A DNA stretch of 64,000 bases from a virus. The stretch's first letter is position 1. Every line of letters starts with the position of its first letter. Shown one piece after another: positions 8,129 through 16,350 of the stretch. The stretch is taken from positions 32,290 through 96,289 of the IMG/VR virus record IMGVR_UViG_3300047089_000043; one strand, written 5' to 3'. A program made the position numbers and the translations under genes. The notes below the pieces were generated by a model, which made no database searches, was not told the origin of the DNA, and saw only the letters and a program-made list of their open reading frames with translations.

Positions 8129-8388
8129 GGCACCGCGTTCATCCACTTGACGCTTACCCCGATTCATGGCGCTGCGTGTGTAACGAGATCTTTCGCTCTG
8201 ATAGCGGCTGGGCTATTTGTCCCAATTCTGAGGTAAAAGGATTCGTTCGCAAGTACGGACCCAACTGGTTCCATTACGTCAGCATTGACGGCGAGCCTAC
8301 TTTGCGTGGACAGACTGATTCGTGGGATGAATCATTCAGGCGGGTACTCAGAAACGTTGCAGCTATGCGCCCGGTAAAAACAGGTTGA
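8125..8388 (+). CDS. Hypothetical protein, 87 aa
   Basis: ATGA overlap with the previous gene. Contains CVCNEIFRSDSGWAICPN, a possible half zinc site. Ends at the promoter that precedes the RtcB gene. Confidence 0.55.
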   Translation: MRHRVHPLDAYPDSWRCVCNEIFRSDSGWAICPNSEVKGFVRKYGPNWFHYVSIDGEPTLRGQTDSWDESFRRVLRNVAAMRPVKTG

Positions 8389-8414
8389 CAGATCGCCGCC
8401 CAGTATGGTAAGGT
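8385..8414 (+). promoter_or_regulatory. Sigma-70-type promoter for the RtcB gene
   Basis: Perfect -35 TTGACA (8385-8390), 18-nt spacer, -10 TAAGGT (8409-8414). The transcript would start just before the RtcB RBS. It makes the RNA-ligase gene the first of a separate transcription unit inside the long operon. Confidence 0.75.
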
Positions 8415-8445
8415 GGATCTAGCAGGTTCACAGAAAGAGGATTCA

Positions 8446-9597
8446 ATGGGAAACATTACAAGGATTAATGATCATCTGCTTGTGTGGGGTGCAGCGAATA
8501 TCGATCCAGCGGCGATCAGTCAAGCCTGTGATGTTGCTAGTCTGCCTTTTGTGGTCGGTCATGCGTCCCTGATGCCTGACGGTCATGTAGGCTTCGGTCC
8601 TATTGGCCTGGTCCTCCCGACTAAGGGTGCGGTTGTTCCGTCACTCGTTGGGGTTGACATCGGGTGCGGCATGATCGCGCTTGAGACTAACCTAACGCTG
8701 GACGATCTTCCTGATTCACTCGACAAGCTTTACGCGCTGATCGCGAAGGCGATTCCGGCAGGCGTCGGTCAGGGATTTGATGCGCGGGACCATAATCTGC
8801 CTGACATTAACCGTGTTAATCTCGACCAAAAGGAATTGTCGCGAGCGGAAACGCAGTTTGGTACTCTGGGCTCTGGTAACCATTTCGTAGAGCTGTGCGT
8901 GGATGAGCGCGGCCATATCTGGCTAGTGCTGCATTCAGGTTCTCGCGGCGTGGGTAACCTCATCGCGAAGAAGCACATGGATACCGCACGAGAGCTTATG
9001 AAGCTGTACCACATCAAGCTTAACGACCCGACGTATTCATATCTGGTCGAAGGTACTCCTGAATTCGAGGCGTACATTAATGACATGCTGTGGGCGCAGG
9101 ACTACGCAATGGGTAACCGCGTGAAGATGATGCGGAATGCTTTCCAGTCGCTAGTCAAGGTAGTTCCTCATGCGTCGGTTATGCAGCAGATTAACTGCCA
9201 CCATAACTACTGCGAAAAGGAACACCACCTTGGGCAGGATGTTTGGCTGACCCGTAAGGGCGCGATTCGTATGCGTCTTGGTGACATGGGGATTATCCCC
9301 GGCTCTATGGGTACGAACACGTATATCGTTCGTGGCCTGCAAAGTGACGCGGCGTTCCATTCAGCATCTCACGGTGCGGGGCGTAAGATGTCACGGCGTC
9401 AGGCACGGGAAACCTTTTCGCCTTCTGACTTGCGGTATGCAATGTCGGATAAGACGTGGGGAACTATGTCCGCGAAGAAGCTGACTGACGAGCATCCCGG
9501 TGCTTACAAGTCGATCAAGGATGTTATGGCATCGCAGTCGGACTTGTGTGCAATTGAGCACGAGCTGACTCAGGTGCTAAACTACAAGGGAGCTTAA
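8446..9597 (+). CDS. rtcB: RtcB-family 3'-phosphate RNA ligase
   Basis: 383 aa. RtcB joins RNA 2',3'-cyclic phosphate or 3'-phosphate ends to 5'-OH ends using GTP and Mn2+. Seen: PDGHVGFGPIGLVLPTKG, GVDIGCGM (metal-binding Asp/Cys), LGSGNHFVEL, LHSGSRGVGN, HHNYCEKEHH, and SASHGAGR near the C-terminus where the guanylated His lies. The ATG at 8446 follows AGAAAGAGG; the in-frame GTG at 8413 overlaps the promoter -10. With a second RNA ligase (27410) and 22 tRNAs, tRNA repair after cleavage by host anticodon nucleases is the likely job. Confidence 0.95.
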   Translation: MGNITRINDHLLVWGAANIDPAAISQACDVASLPFVVGHASLMPDGHVGFGPIGLVLPTKGAVVPSLVGVDIGCGMIALETNLTLDDLPDSLDKLYALIAKAIPAGVGQGFDARDHNLPDINRVNLDQKELSRAETQFGTLGSGNHFVELCVDERGHIWLVLHSGSRGVGNLIAKKHMDTARELMKLYHIKLNDPTYSYLVEGTPEFEAYINDMLWAQDYAMGNRVKMMRNAFQSLVKVVPHASVMQQINCHHNYCEKEHHLGQDVWLTRKGAIRMRLGDMGIIPGSMGTNTYIVRGLQSDAAFHSASHGAGRKMSRRQARETFSPSDLRYAMSDKTWGTMSAKKLTDEHPGAYKSIKDVMASQSDLCAIEHELTQVLNYKGA

Positions 9598-9600
9598 TCC

Positions 9601-10131
9601 ATGTCCGATTACAAGATGGTCATGTCCGAAGAATTCATCGGCACTGTAAAGCGCGGTGCATTCGACCATTGGGTAGGCGAGACTGTTCCTGTTCGCGGAC
9701 CTGATAGGCAGATTATCGGTGAGGCTACTGTAACTAGCGTGGATCATCGCGATGATGGTACGGTTGCTGTAGAGGTTTCGACAGAGCTGGCTCTGGATTA
9801 TGATGGGCTGGCTCGCATTACAGGTACGTTGTGCGGTCGGGATTCCATGAGTTTCGCGCCTGTGGAACCTGACCCGCCAATGCCTTTGCTTGACGCTCTG
9901 GTCGGTAAGGGTCATTGGCACTGGGATGACGATACACCTCGGGTTAGACTGCCGCACCATCCTATGCGTGACGATGATGTCGCCAAGTGGCTTAAGGCAA
10001 AGAGGGATTCGTGGGGTGAGAATTCGTTCTCATACACCGCTATCGATGAGCTGCTAGACGAGTACCGGGCTAGGGCCGACTACGGTTTTACTCTCGACCA
10101 CGATATGTCCGAATTGGAAGGACGGTGGTAA
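9601..10131 (+). CDS. Hypothetical protein, 176 aa
   Basis: Starts 4 nt after the RtcB stop with GGGAG upstream. N-terminal half is beta-rich; the rest is acidic with several Trp (HWHWDDD). No family recognised. It abuts the DnaB-like gene without gap. Confidence 0.65.
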   Translation: MSDYKMVMSEEFIGTVKRGAFDHWVGETVPVRGPDRQIIGEATVTSVDHRDDGTVAVEVSTELALDYDGLARITGTLCGRDSMSFAPVEPDPPMPLLDALVGKGHWHWDDDTPRVRLPHHPMRDDDVAKWLKAKRDSWGENSFSYTAIDELLDEYRARADYGFTLDHDMSELEGRW

Positions 10132-10944
10132 ATGTATAGTCCCACTAAAGCAAGCCGCAGGGTAGGTAGCCGGGGCGCTCCATTGCCATCGCCGTACAAG
10201 ATTTTCAGTGACAGCAGCGTTAAGGTCACTTTCCGTCGAGGCGGCGTAAGCATGTTGGCAGGAGTCCCCGGTGCATTCAAAACTGCGCTAGCACTTAATG
10301 AGGTTGTGTCATGGGCGGATCAAGGACTTTACACGCAGTACTTTTCCGTTGACTCCGACGAGTCTACGATTGTGGAAAGGCTTAATGGAATCGTCACCGG
10401 CAAGAGTATGCAAGAGGTTGAAGCATTCACTCGCCATGACCCCACCTACTTTGACAGTCAGCTAAATGACCGGCTGGGCGATAAGGTAATGTTCGAGTAC
10501 CAGAATCAAAGCTGGGATTCGATGGTTCGTCACGTAGCATCATATGAGCAGAAGTACGGCGCATATCCCGATGTGGTCGTGATAGATAACCTGATCGACC
10601 TAGCGCCCGACGTTTATGCATTCAGCGAAATGCAGGCAATCATTAAGAATGCGGATTCGCTAGCCAAAAGGATTGGCGCTCATGTCCACATTCTGCACCA
10701 CGCAAGACTTGTTAGTCACGATTCCGCAATGGACGTGACTCCCGGTCTTCCCCCACCCGCACAGGAAATCCAAGGTCGCATGACCCAGTTTCCAACGCTG
10801 GTGATGACACTAGGCGCAGCCGGTATGAATTTGCGATTGGCTGTTGTAAAGAATCGGTTTGGGTGGCAGTACCCAGATGCGCGAGTATCGCACCCGTTCC
10901 TAGTTCACCCCAATATGCGAGTAGTAGAAGCTACCGAGAGGTAA
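10132..10944 (+). CDS. DnaB-like / RecA-fold replicative helicase ATPase
   Basis: 270 aa, the size of a lone RecA-like motor domain. Walker A GVPGAFKT (about 44-51), glutamate/acidic stretch VDSDES, Walker B VVVIDNL (about 149), and an HILHHAR motif typical of the DnaB/KaiC/GP4 group. No N-terminal primase-binding domain, so it probably relies on partners. Adjacent to replication genes. It could instead be a DnaC/RadA-like loader, but phage DnaB-like helicase is the better fit. Confidence 0.8.
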   Translation: MYSPTKASRRVGSRGAPLPSPYKIFSDSSVKVTFRRGGVSMLAGVPGAFKTALALNEVVSWADQGLYTQYFSVDSDESTIVERLNGIVTGKSMQEVEAFTRHDPTYFDSQLNDRLGDKVMFEYQNQSWDSMVRHVASYEQKYGAYPDVVVIDNLIDLAPDVYAFSEMQAIIKNADSLAKRIGAHVHILHHARLVSHDSAMDVTPGLPPPAQEIQGRMTQFPTLVMTLGAAGMNLRLAVVKNRFGWQYPDARVSHPFLVHPNMRVVEATER

Positions 10945-10950
10945 GACGAA

Positions 10951-11271
10951 ATGACCCAGCAGTATCATTTCATTCTGTTCACGCTGAGCGCGGTAACCAT
11001 CCTGAACATTCTGGGCTGGTGCGTAACCGTTGTCGGTACGTGTTCCTTCTGGGCGGTGCCTAAGCACCCGCTAGGATGGCTGGTGGCTATCGGCTCCCAG
11101 ACGTTCTACATTCCTTACATCCTCATTAACCACGAATGGGGATTCCTGGCTCACGCATTCTGCTTTAGTGCCGCGTTCATTCACAACTTCGTGTATGACG
11201 AGAGGCATCCGCGAGTGCAGCGGCTTATTGCGGAGGGTAAGCGTAAGCCTGCCGGAAAGGTTCACGTTTGA
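10951..11271 (+). CDS. Membrane protein with three helices, 106 aa
   Basis: Hydrophobic spans at about 8-32, 42-62 and 65-80 (the second includes WLVAIGSQTFYIPYIL), then a basic tail. No recognised family; nucleotide-sugar or PnuC-type transporters have similar short topology but no motif proves it. Confidence 0.6.
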   Translation: MTQQYHFILFTLSAVTILNILGWCVTVVGTCSFWAVPKHPLGWLVAIGSQTFYIPYILINHEWGFLAHAFCFSAAFIHNFVYDERHPRVQRLIAEGKRKPAGKVHV

Positions 11272-11480
11272 TTCTACGAATTCGCCATTGGTTGCGTCTG
11301 CCCCTGCTAACAAAGCGGGAGCGGCGCAACCTTAATGGCTTCTGGTTTAGCGCCGTGCATCGGGATTTTATCAGGGTGTTTAGAGGCGACGAAGCATCAC
11401 TTAAACTGTCAATAGACATCGCTTATTCGCTGGACGAATTTGCCGCAGCTATCAACTGGATTGAGGGAATGAAAGCATGA
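11268..11480 (+). CDS. Hypothetical protein, 70 aa
   Basis: TTG start overlapping the previous stop (TTGA). Basic N-terminus, then FWFSAVHRDFIRVFRGDEAS. RBS GGAAAGG upstream. Unknown. Confidence 0.5.
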   Translation: MILRIRHWLRLPLLTKRERRNLNGFWFSAVHRDFIRVFRGDEASLKLSIDIAYSLDEFAAAINWIEGMKA

Positions 11481-11773
11481 GCATGGAAAACGGATTTGAA
11501 CTGGATTTCCCAGGAGAGCCCGACGCAGTATCGAATGATGAAATGCCTGCCCCTTTGGTTACGCTCGAAGCTACTCTCGAAAAGGCTAAGGTTCTGGATA
11601 CCGTTAGGTACTGGTATCTGGTCGAATCGGAAAATGGCAGGCAGTGGAAGCACTGGTACAAGGGTGAGAATGCGGCGGATGCGATGGCCGCATATACCGC
11701 AGCTATCCTTGACGGCAACGAATATGTAATGCTCGAATCACTAAGGATGCCTAATGGGCCTAATCAAGGCTGA
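11477..11773 (+). CDS. Hypothetical acidic protein, 98 aa
   Basis: ATGA overlap with the previous gene. Mixed alpha/beta, aromatic-rich (VRYWYLVESENGRQWKHWY). Ends overlapping the next gene by 20 nt. Unknown. Confidence 0.6.
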   Translation: MSMENGFELDFPGEPDAVSNDEMPAPLVTLEATLEKAKVLDTVRYWYLVESENGRQWKHWYKGENAADAMAAYTAAILDGNEYVMLESLRMPNGPNQG

Positions 11774-12044
11774 GCGGACTACGACTATCAATTACGATGA
11801 CCTTGGCCAGAACGCCGAGATCGTAACATACTCAAAAGTTCTTATTAATTCACTACGAAAAAACACGGCAGCAGAGCAGGTAGACATCCTGCCGGAAGGT
11901 GGGTTTATCTTCCGTTTGCCTAAGAAACTAGTAACGGTTCGGAAGCCACGAGCTAAGGGATCAGGGCGCACCTGGACACCGGAACAGCGTAAGGCTGCGG
12001 CCGACCGTATGACAGCGGCGCGAGCTGCAAAGCAGGAAGGGTAA
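11754..12044 (+). CDS. Hypothetical basic protein, 96 aa
   Basis: Basic C-terminal tail (VRKPRAKGSGRTWTPEQRKA) resembles the AT-hook-like or ribosome/nucleoid tails common in phages. DNA binding is inferred only. Directly upstream of the RecB-like nuclease gene. Confidence 0.6.
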   Translation: MGLIKAERTTTINYDDLGQNAEIVTYSKVLINSLRKNTAAEQVDILPEGGFIFRLPKKLVTVRKPRAKGSGRTWTPEQRKAAADRMTAARAAKQEG

Positions 12045-12047
12045 GAT

Positions 12048-12872
12048 ATGGCTGAACCTGAGAGGGATCGTTGGGGGCGCTATAAGCTTCCCCACCCTGA
12101 GACAGGAGAAAGGCGCGGCTGGACCCGAACAACTAAGCTGGCTTCTACCCTAGATGACAGCTATGGGCTTAACGAGTGGGATAAGCGCATGGTTGTTTAC
12201 GGTATTGGTAAGAGGCTAGATCTAGCCGACCTTGCAGCCGCGTCTGATCTTGATGACGTTAAGCAGCTTACTCAAATCGCAAAGCAGGCTAAGGCTGCGG
12301 CGCGAGCTGATGAGCGAGCCAATCAGGGAACCGCGCTGCACAAGTACACTGAGCGAGTCGATCGCGGTTTGCCCAGTAGGGCACATGGGCGATGGGCTCC
12401 CGATATTGCGGTTTATACGGAAGCTCTTAAGCAGTGGGATATCACCACTGACCCGAATTACTGCGAGCGAATCACCCTAGTTCCCCAACTTGAGGTTGCC
12501 GGGACTATGGACAAGATCGTGGGATATAGGGGCCTGCCTACTATTGCCGACCTTAAGACTGGCGGCAGTGTAGAAAAGGGCCTCAAGTATGGGGCGATGA
12601 AAATCGCTATCCAGCTTGCTATCTATTCTCGCGGTTGCGGCCTTTGGGATATGGATGCCGAAGCTTGGGAACCGATGCCCGAAGGGCTCAATCAGGATCT
12701 CGGCATTATCATTCACCTCCCGGCTGGCGAAGCTACGGCCACACTTTACGAAGTGAACCTTAAGGTTGGATGGGCAGCGTCGGTGCTTGCATATCGTGTG
12801 AGTAATGCTCGCAAGTACAAGGGTTATCTAAAGCAGGTAGGTGAAAGTGTCACAATCCCTGACGAAGGATAG
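12048..12872 (+). CDS. RecB/Cas4-family PD-(D/E)XK exonuclease
   Basis: 274 aa. The nuclease core is visible: H of GTALHKYTE (about 101), D of GTMDKIV (about 155), DLK (about 168) and the downstream Q-L-A-I-Y helix (QLAIYS, about 190), the QhxxY motif of RecB/AddB/Cas4 nucleases. No Cas4 four-Cys iron-sulfur cluster is evident. It sits between replication genes and the SSB-like gene, consistent with recombination or DNA-end processing. Confidence 0.85.
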   Translation: MAEPERDRWGRYKLPHPETGERRGWTRTTKLASTLDDSYGLNEWDKRMVVYGIGKRLDLADLAAASDLDDVKQLTQIAKQAKAAARADERANQGTALHKYTERVDRGLPSRAHGRWAPDIAVYTEALKQWDITTDPNYCERITLVPQLEVAGTMDKIVGYRGLPTIADLKTGGSVEKGLKYGAMKIAIQLAIYSRGCGLWDMDAEAWEPMPEGLNQDLGIIIHLPAGEATATLYEVNLKVGWAASVLAYRVSNARKYKGYLKQVGESVTIPDEG

Positions 12873-13020
12873 CGCCGCTAAGAATGCGGCGCGAGTCCTA
12901 TCGGAACTTGCCGATGCTCTTATCGAGAGCGATATAGCTGTTGCCGTGGTAGCGGAAGTTATAGTTGCCACGTCGCCGGTCGTAATTGAGTACGCAATGA
13001 GAGGCTATTTGAGTGAGTGA
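12847..13020 (+). CDS. Small helical protein, 57 aa
   Basis: GTG start overlapping the nuclease gene by 26 nt. All-helical, Ala-rich (NAARVLSELADALIESDIAV). Unknown. Confidence 0.5.
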   Translation: MSQSLTKDSAAKNAARVLSELADALIESDIAVAVVAEVIVATSPVVIEYAMRGYLSE

Positions 13021-13318
13021 ACTAGTTGTAGATCTTGCCGATGAGGCTAGCGTTGAGCTAGCGTGGCAGATTCTTAAGCTGGTACGAACTGATCACACCG
13101 TGAACGCGGCTGATCGATCCAAGCCAGAGCTTCCACCGTGGGAGGCTGACACTACACAGGCCGTAGCGAGCGCTGAGAGCGCCGCTGAGCCTTCCGAGCC
13201 CGACCCTTGGGCAGTCAGTGCCCAGAGGCAGGAAACCCCGGCAGCGGCCACTACAGCGCCGTCTACTGCCACCAGCGCCAGCCAGGCGCAAGCCGACGAA
13301 GATGACCCCTGGTCGTAA
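13013..13318 (+). CDS. Hypothetical protein with acidic SSB-like tail, 101 aa
   Basis: GTG overlapping the previous stop. Short helical N-terminus, then a long Pro/Ala/Thr/Ser-rich disordered stretch ending DEDDPWS. The two DPW motifs echo the DPW and EPPF tail of the next gene, so both may dock on the same partner. Confidence 0.55.
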   Translation: MSELVVDLADEASVELAWQILKLVRTDHTVNAADRSKPELPPWEADTTQAVASAESAAEPSEPDPWAVSAQRQETPAAATTAPSTATSASQAQADEDDPWS

Positions 13319-13334
13319 GGAAAGAGGAAACTAA

Positions 13335-13796
13335 GTGAGTAACGAAAACGATCCGTTTTACGTGCCGGATAAGGCCAAGACGATTTCTTGGAAGAATGCG
13401 CCCGTAGGTGCCAAGATCGAAATGATTCTTGACGCTACGGCGTCTCTTGTGCAGGCGCGTGTGTACGGAAAGTCAGATCTTGACTGGTGGGACGATGAAA
13501 AGACCCAGCCGAAGATGAACGTTGTTCTTACTGGGACGGTAAAGGGCGTGCGGCGTTCGCTGTGGGCGCAGAAGCCTTCTAATCTGTTCTTTGTTCTGGG
13601 TGATGCGCAGGACAAGTCTAAGGGTAAGTTTGAAGCTGGTGGCGTTCTGGTTGTTGAGTACACCGGATCTAAGCCTAGCGATAACCCCCAGTTTAATGAC
13701 ACCAGGCTATTCAAGGCTACCTATACGCCGCCTACTGCGAGTGCGGATGACTCCGATCCGTGGGGTGCTGACGGTAGCGACGAACCTCCGTTCTGA
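13335..13796 (+). CDS. Probable single-stranded DNA-binding protein
   Basis: 153 aa. The N-terminal 115 residues are beta-rich and could be an OB-fold (IEMILDATAS... VVLTGTVKGV... NLFFVLGDA). The C-terminus is a disordered acidic tail ending GSDEPPF, the hallmark of bacterial SSB tails (DDD/E-x-PF) that recruit replication and repair proteins. Strong RBS AAAGAGGAAA. Position beside the RecB-like nuclease and endonuclease VII supports the call. Typical SSB core motifs are not clear, so it may be a diverged phage family. Confidence 0.65.
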   Translation: MSNENDPFYVPDKAKTISWKNAPVGAKIEMILDATASLVQARVYGKSDLDWWDDEKTQPKMNVVLTGTVKGVRRSLWAQKPSNLFFVLGDAQDKSKGKFEAGGVLVVEYTGSKPSDNPQFNDTRLFKATYTPPTASADDSDPWGADGSDEPPF

Positions 13797-13804
13797 GCTA
13801 GCTA

Positions 13805-14185
13805 ATGCCTCGGCGCACAAGAGCGCAAATCGAGGCTGCGAATAAGCGAAAGCTATCTGCACGAAAGTCCCGTCTTCTAAAGGTTCATCATATGACCCTC
13901 GAACAATATGAAGGTCTTAAGGCGTTCCAAGGCGGGAAATGCTATATGTGTCAGTGGGCTACGGGAAGGACTAAATCCCTTTCCGTAGACCACGACCATA
14001 AGCGTGCAAGGGAAATGTGTGAGCACGACCCGGATACAGAAAGCTGCATTAACTGCTGGCGCGGTTTGCTATGTGGTCCATGCAATAAACTATTCGGACA
14101 CGCAAGAGACGCCATCGCTTTCTTTAGGCGCGGTATCGATTATCTAACCAACCCGCCAGCAAGGCGGCTCTTTCATGGAGAGTAA
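13805..14185 (+). CDS. Recombination endonuclease VII (Holliday-junction resolvase)
   Basis: 126 aa, T4 gp49-like HNH (His-Me finger) nuclease. Seen: MTLEQYEGLKAFQGGKCYMC, then LSVDHDHK (catalytic His), RGLLCGPCNKLFGHARD (zinc Cys pair and Asn). It debranches phage DNA before packaging. Three Cys pairs beyond the usual four (CEH, CINC) suggest a slightly enlarged zinc region. Confidence 0.9.
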   Translation: MPRRTRAQIEAANKRKLSARKSRLLKVHHMTLEQYEGLKAFQGGKCYMCQWATGRTKSLSVDHDHKRAREMCEHDPDTESCINCWRGLLCGPCNKLFGHARDAIAFFRRGIDYLTNPPARRLFHGE

Positions 14186-14188
14186 CTG

Positions 14189-14410
14189 ATGGGATTTGTG
14201 GAAGCGCTACTACTGGCGTTCATCATTCTTAAGCTTACGGGTGCAATTACGTGGGCTTGGTGGCTTGTTATATCACCGATCTATCTCGACGTAATTGTTT
14301 ATCTGGTAGTATTCACGGTAGGCATCAAGTTCTGGCGGAAGCACAAGCAGAACCGTGCCGAAATTGACGAATACTGGGCAGATGTTAACGAAAGGTTCCC
14401 GCGATTTTAA
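14189..14410 (+). CDS. Small membrane protein, 73 aa
   Basis: Two transmembrane helices (FVEALLLAFIILKLTGAI; LDVIVYLVVFTVGIKFW) and a charged C-terminal tail. Unknown. Confidence 0.6.
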   Translation: MGFVEALLLAFIILKLTGAITWAWWLVISPIYLDVIVYLVVFTVGIKFWRKHKQNRAEIDEYWADVNERFPRF

Positions 14411-14659
14411 GTGAAAGCTTGCCTGATGGGTGGCCCGGCTGATGGCCGGGTCATTCAGCACCCCAAATTGTACCTACTTCTGATACCTATCCCCCGTCCC
14501 ATGGATTCCGTTTCAATGGCGGATTGCCTTAACGAATCGCTGAATGACAGGCTGCCGGTAATCCCTGTCGCCACGTATCAGTTTACGGGGCAGGCTACGG
14601 TGAACATGAACGGGGAAGTTCGCTATATGCTTTACCGATTTATCGGGATGGAGTCCTGA
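14411..14659 (+). CDS. Hypothetical protein, 82 aa
   Basis: GTG start directly after the previous stop. MGGPADGR near the N-terminus and a YQFTG...Y(M/R)LYRF ending are common in short actinophage proteins of unknown role. Stop overlaps the next ATG. Confidence 0.6.
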   Translation: MKACLMGGPADGRVIQHPKLYLLLIPIPRPMDSVSMADCLNESLNDRLPVIPVATYQFTGQATVNMNGEVRYMLYRFIGMES

Positions 14660-15090
14660 TGTATCCTGATATGACCGATGAAGAATTCACCCGGCGCATT
14701 CTGCATATTGTCCGCGTCGGGACTAGTCAGGTGATTCCCTCTTATGTGGCACGTACAGCTAGTTTCACAACGCAAGAACACATGGGAAGCAACATGCTTC
14801 TAGGTCTTACCGCCAACGTATTGCGCGATCACATTGTGCATGAAGTACAAACGGTAACTCTCGAAGTTCCCGCTACGTGGTGGCAGCATTTCAAGGCCGA
14901 GCATAGCAACGGATTCATAATTCGCAGATTCACTAAACGATTTCCAATCCGCTGGGAAACATGGACCAGAGACGTTACGTTCGACCGCTACTACGATTAC
15001 CCGGATGCATCAATTCAATTGCCAGAAGATCAGTTCGGAAGGTTCGTTGTTTACGAGAATTCCACTCAGACAGATTGGAAATTGCCTTGA
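14659..15090 (+). CDS. Hypothetical protein, 143 aa
   Basis: TGATG-coupled start. The C-terminal two thirds (TWWQHFKAEH... RFTKRFPIRW) resembles conserved actinophage proteins of unknown function. No catalytic motif found. Confidence 0.6.
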   Translation: MYPDMTDEEFTRRILHIVRVGTSQVIPSYVARTASFTTQEHMGSNMLLGLTANVLRDHIVHEVQTVTLEVPATWWQHFKAEHSNGFIIRRFTKRFPIRWETWTRDVTFDRYYDYPDASIQLPEDQFGRFVVYENSTQTDWKLP

Positions 15091-15401
15091 ATAAGCTACA
15101 GCTTAATACGAACCTTGCACGCGACCTAGCGTGGGAAATGGTCGGTTGCAAGTTTGTTGAGGGCAGCGATCATTACGAGGTGGTTGTAAACGAGCAGACC
15201 GATTCTAGTAGATGGTCGGCTATCTGCGTCCTGGTCGTTAGGATCAATGACAGGTTCTTTGAGACTACTTACGAAAAGGGCTTGACGGAATATCAGGATC
15301 ACGGTCCATTCGAGGATGACGGTGATACGGTTGAATTCTATCGCGTGATGCCCCGACCCAAAACAGGTATTGAATACGTTCCCTATACGGAGAGTTCATA
15401 A
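15087..15401 (+). CDS. Hypothetical protein, 104 aa
   Basis: TTG at 15087 overlaps the previous stop (TTGA); a longer upstream extension to 14961 would lie wholly inside the previous gene and is rejected. Unknown. Confidence 0.55.
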   Translation: MNKLQLNTNLARDLAWEMVGCKFVEGSDHYEVVVNEQTDSSRWSAICVLVVRINDRFFETTYEKGLTEYQDHGPFEDDGDTVEFYRVMPRPKTGIEYVPYTESS

Positions 15402-15826
15402 TGATTATTCCTTTCGACAGTCTTAGGCTTTACATCGTCAAGAAGTGGACCGCTGATGGCAATAGCGGAGCATGGCTGCCCGAGCATGAGCCTAACCCGC
15501 TGGCCAATCTGGAAGATACCGAGAATCTAAACTTTGCGGACATTGTGACATCTGCGCCTAGGTTCGAGGTTCCCGGCTTTCAGGGTAAGCATCTGATTAT
15601 GTTTGATGTGGATATTCCGATGCAGGTTATCGAGTCTTCCACACCTGGGCATTACCACGTTTACTTCCCGGCATCTTACGTTCCAAAGGAAAAGCTCTTT
15701 AATCTGCTGGACGCTATGGCTGAATGCGGCATTGTCGAGCGCGGCTACGCGGAGGCTTCTAGGGCGCGAGGATTTGCAGCGCTTAGGCTGCCGTGGGTAC
15801 ACAAGAATAGAGGTCGGCGTCACTAA
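15401..15826 (+). CDS. Conserved phage protein, 141 aa
   Basis: Contains FDVDIPMQVIESSTPGHYHV followed by a helical region and a basic tail. The D-x-D plus HYHVYF arrangement recalls the metal-binding core of archaeo-eukaryotic primase-like domains, but I cannot show it. Coupled (TAATG) to the cyclase-like gene. Confidence 0.55.
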   Translation: MIIPFDSLRLYIVKKWTADGNSGAWLPEHEPNPLANLEDTENLNFADIVTSAPRFEVPGFQGKHLIMFDVDIPMQVIESSTPGHYHVYFPASYVPKEKLFNLLDAMAECGIVERGYAEASRARGFAALRLPWVHKNRGRRH

Positions 15827-16350
15827 TGGTGCATCAAGTAATTGCACTTTCCGATGTTGTCGGATACAGCTCGCCTATGCGTACCAGTGACGACAGGCGG
15901 CTGATCCGTAACGCCATCTGGGAAATTACCACGATGGCATTCGGCTCCGATCACGACACATGGTATGAAGGTCGTGGCGATGGTATTCTTACCGTGCTGC
16001 CATCGACCGTTACGCCTGCCTGGGTTTACCAGGAATTTGAATCTACAGTTGTGTCGCGGCTACAGGCGTACAACAATGCTGTACGTCCCGGCCGTAGAGT
16101 TAGTCTACGAGTCGCAATTGATTACGGTATCGTTGACCAGGATTCAATGGGTCCTAACGGCGACTGCATGATCCGAGCTGGACGGCTGATCGAATCCAAG
16201 GTATTCAGGAATGCGGTATGTGCGACTAGGGCGACGGTTGGAATTGTAACCCCGCATGAACTTGTGCGGCAATTCAGCCTCGACGGTTACGACAATGTAC
16301 GGACCCAGGTTAAGGGAATGTCGCTTTACGCAAGTATGAGGATGACATGA
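15826..16350 (+). CDS. Class III nucleotide cyclase-like protein
   Basis: 174 aa, close to a single class III cyclase homology domain. Seen: ALSDVVGYSS (first metal Asp, residue about 9), EGRGDGIL (GDG with second metal Asp, about 48), RVAIDYGIV (R.ALH.G-like strand), then GDCMIRAGRLIE where active cyclases have V-N-x-A-x-R-L. Thus the transition-state Arg is kept but the Asn is Ile. It resembles the short cyclase-like proteins common in actinobacterial conflict gene clusters. Product, if any, is unknown; a decoy or regulator of nucleotide-signal defence is speculation. Confidence 0.7.
   Translation: MVHQVIALSDVVGYSSPMRTSDDRRLIRNAIWEITTMAFGSDHDTWYEGRGDGILTVLPSTVTPAWVYQEFESTVVSRLQAYNNAVRPGRRVSLRVAIDYGIVDQDSMGPNGDCMIRAGRLIESKVFRNAVCATRATVGIVTPHELVRQFSLDGYDNVRTQVKGMSLYASMRMT

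Noticed and set aside
8413-8445. Upstream GTG start for RtcB
   Set aside because: Overlaps the promoter -10 and lacks an RBS; the ATG at 8446 follows AGAAAGAGG.
12477-12716. Minus-strand frame inside the RecB-like nuclease gene
   Set aside because: Pure antisense shadow with no RBS or partner genes.
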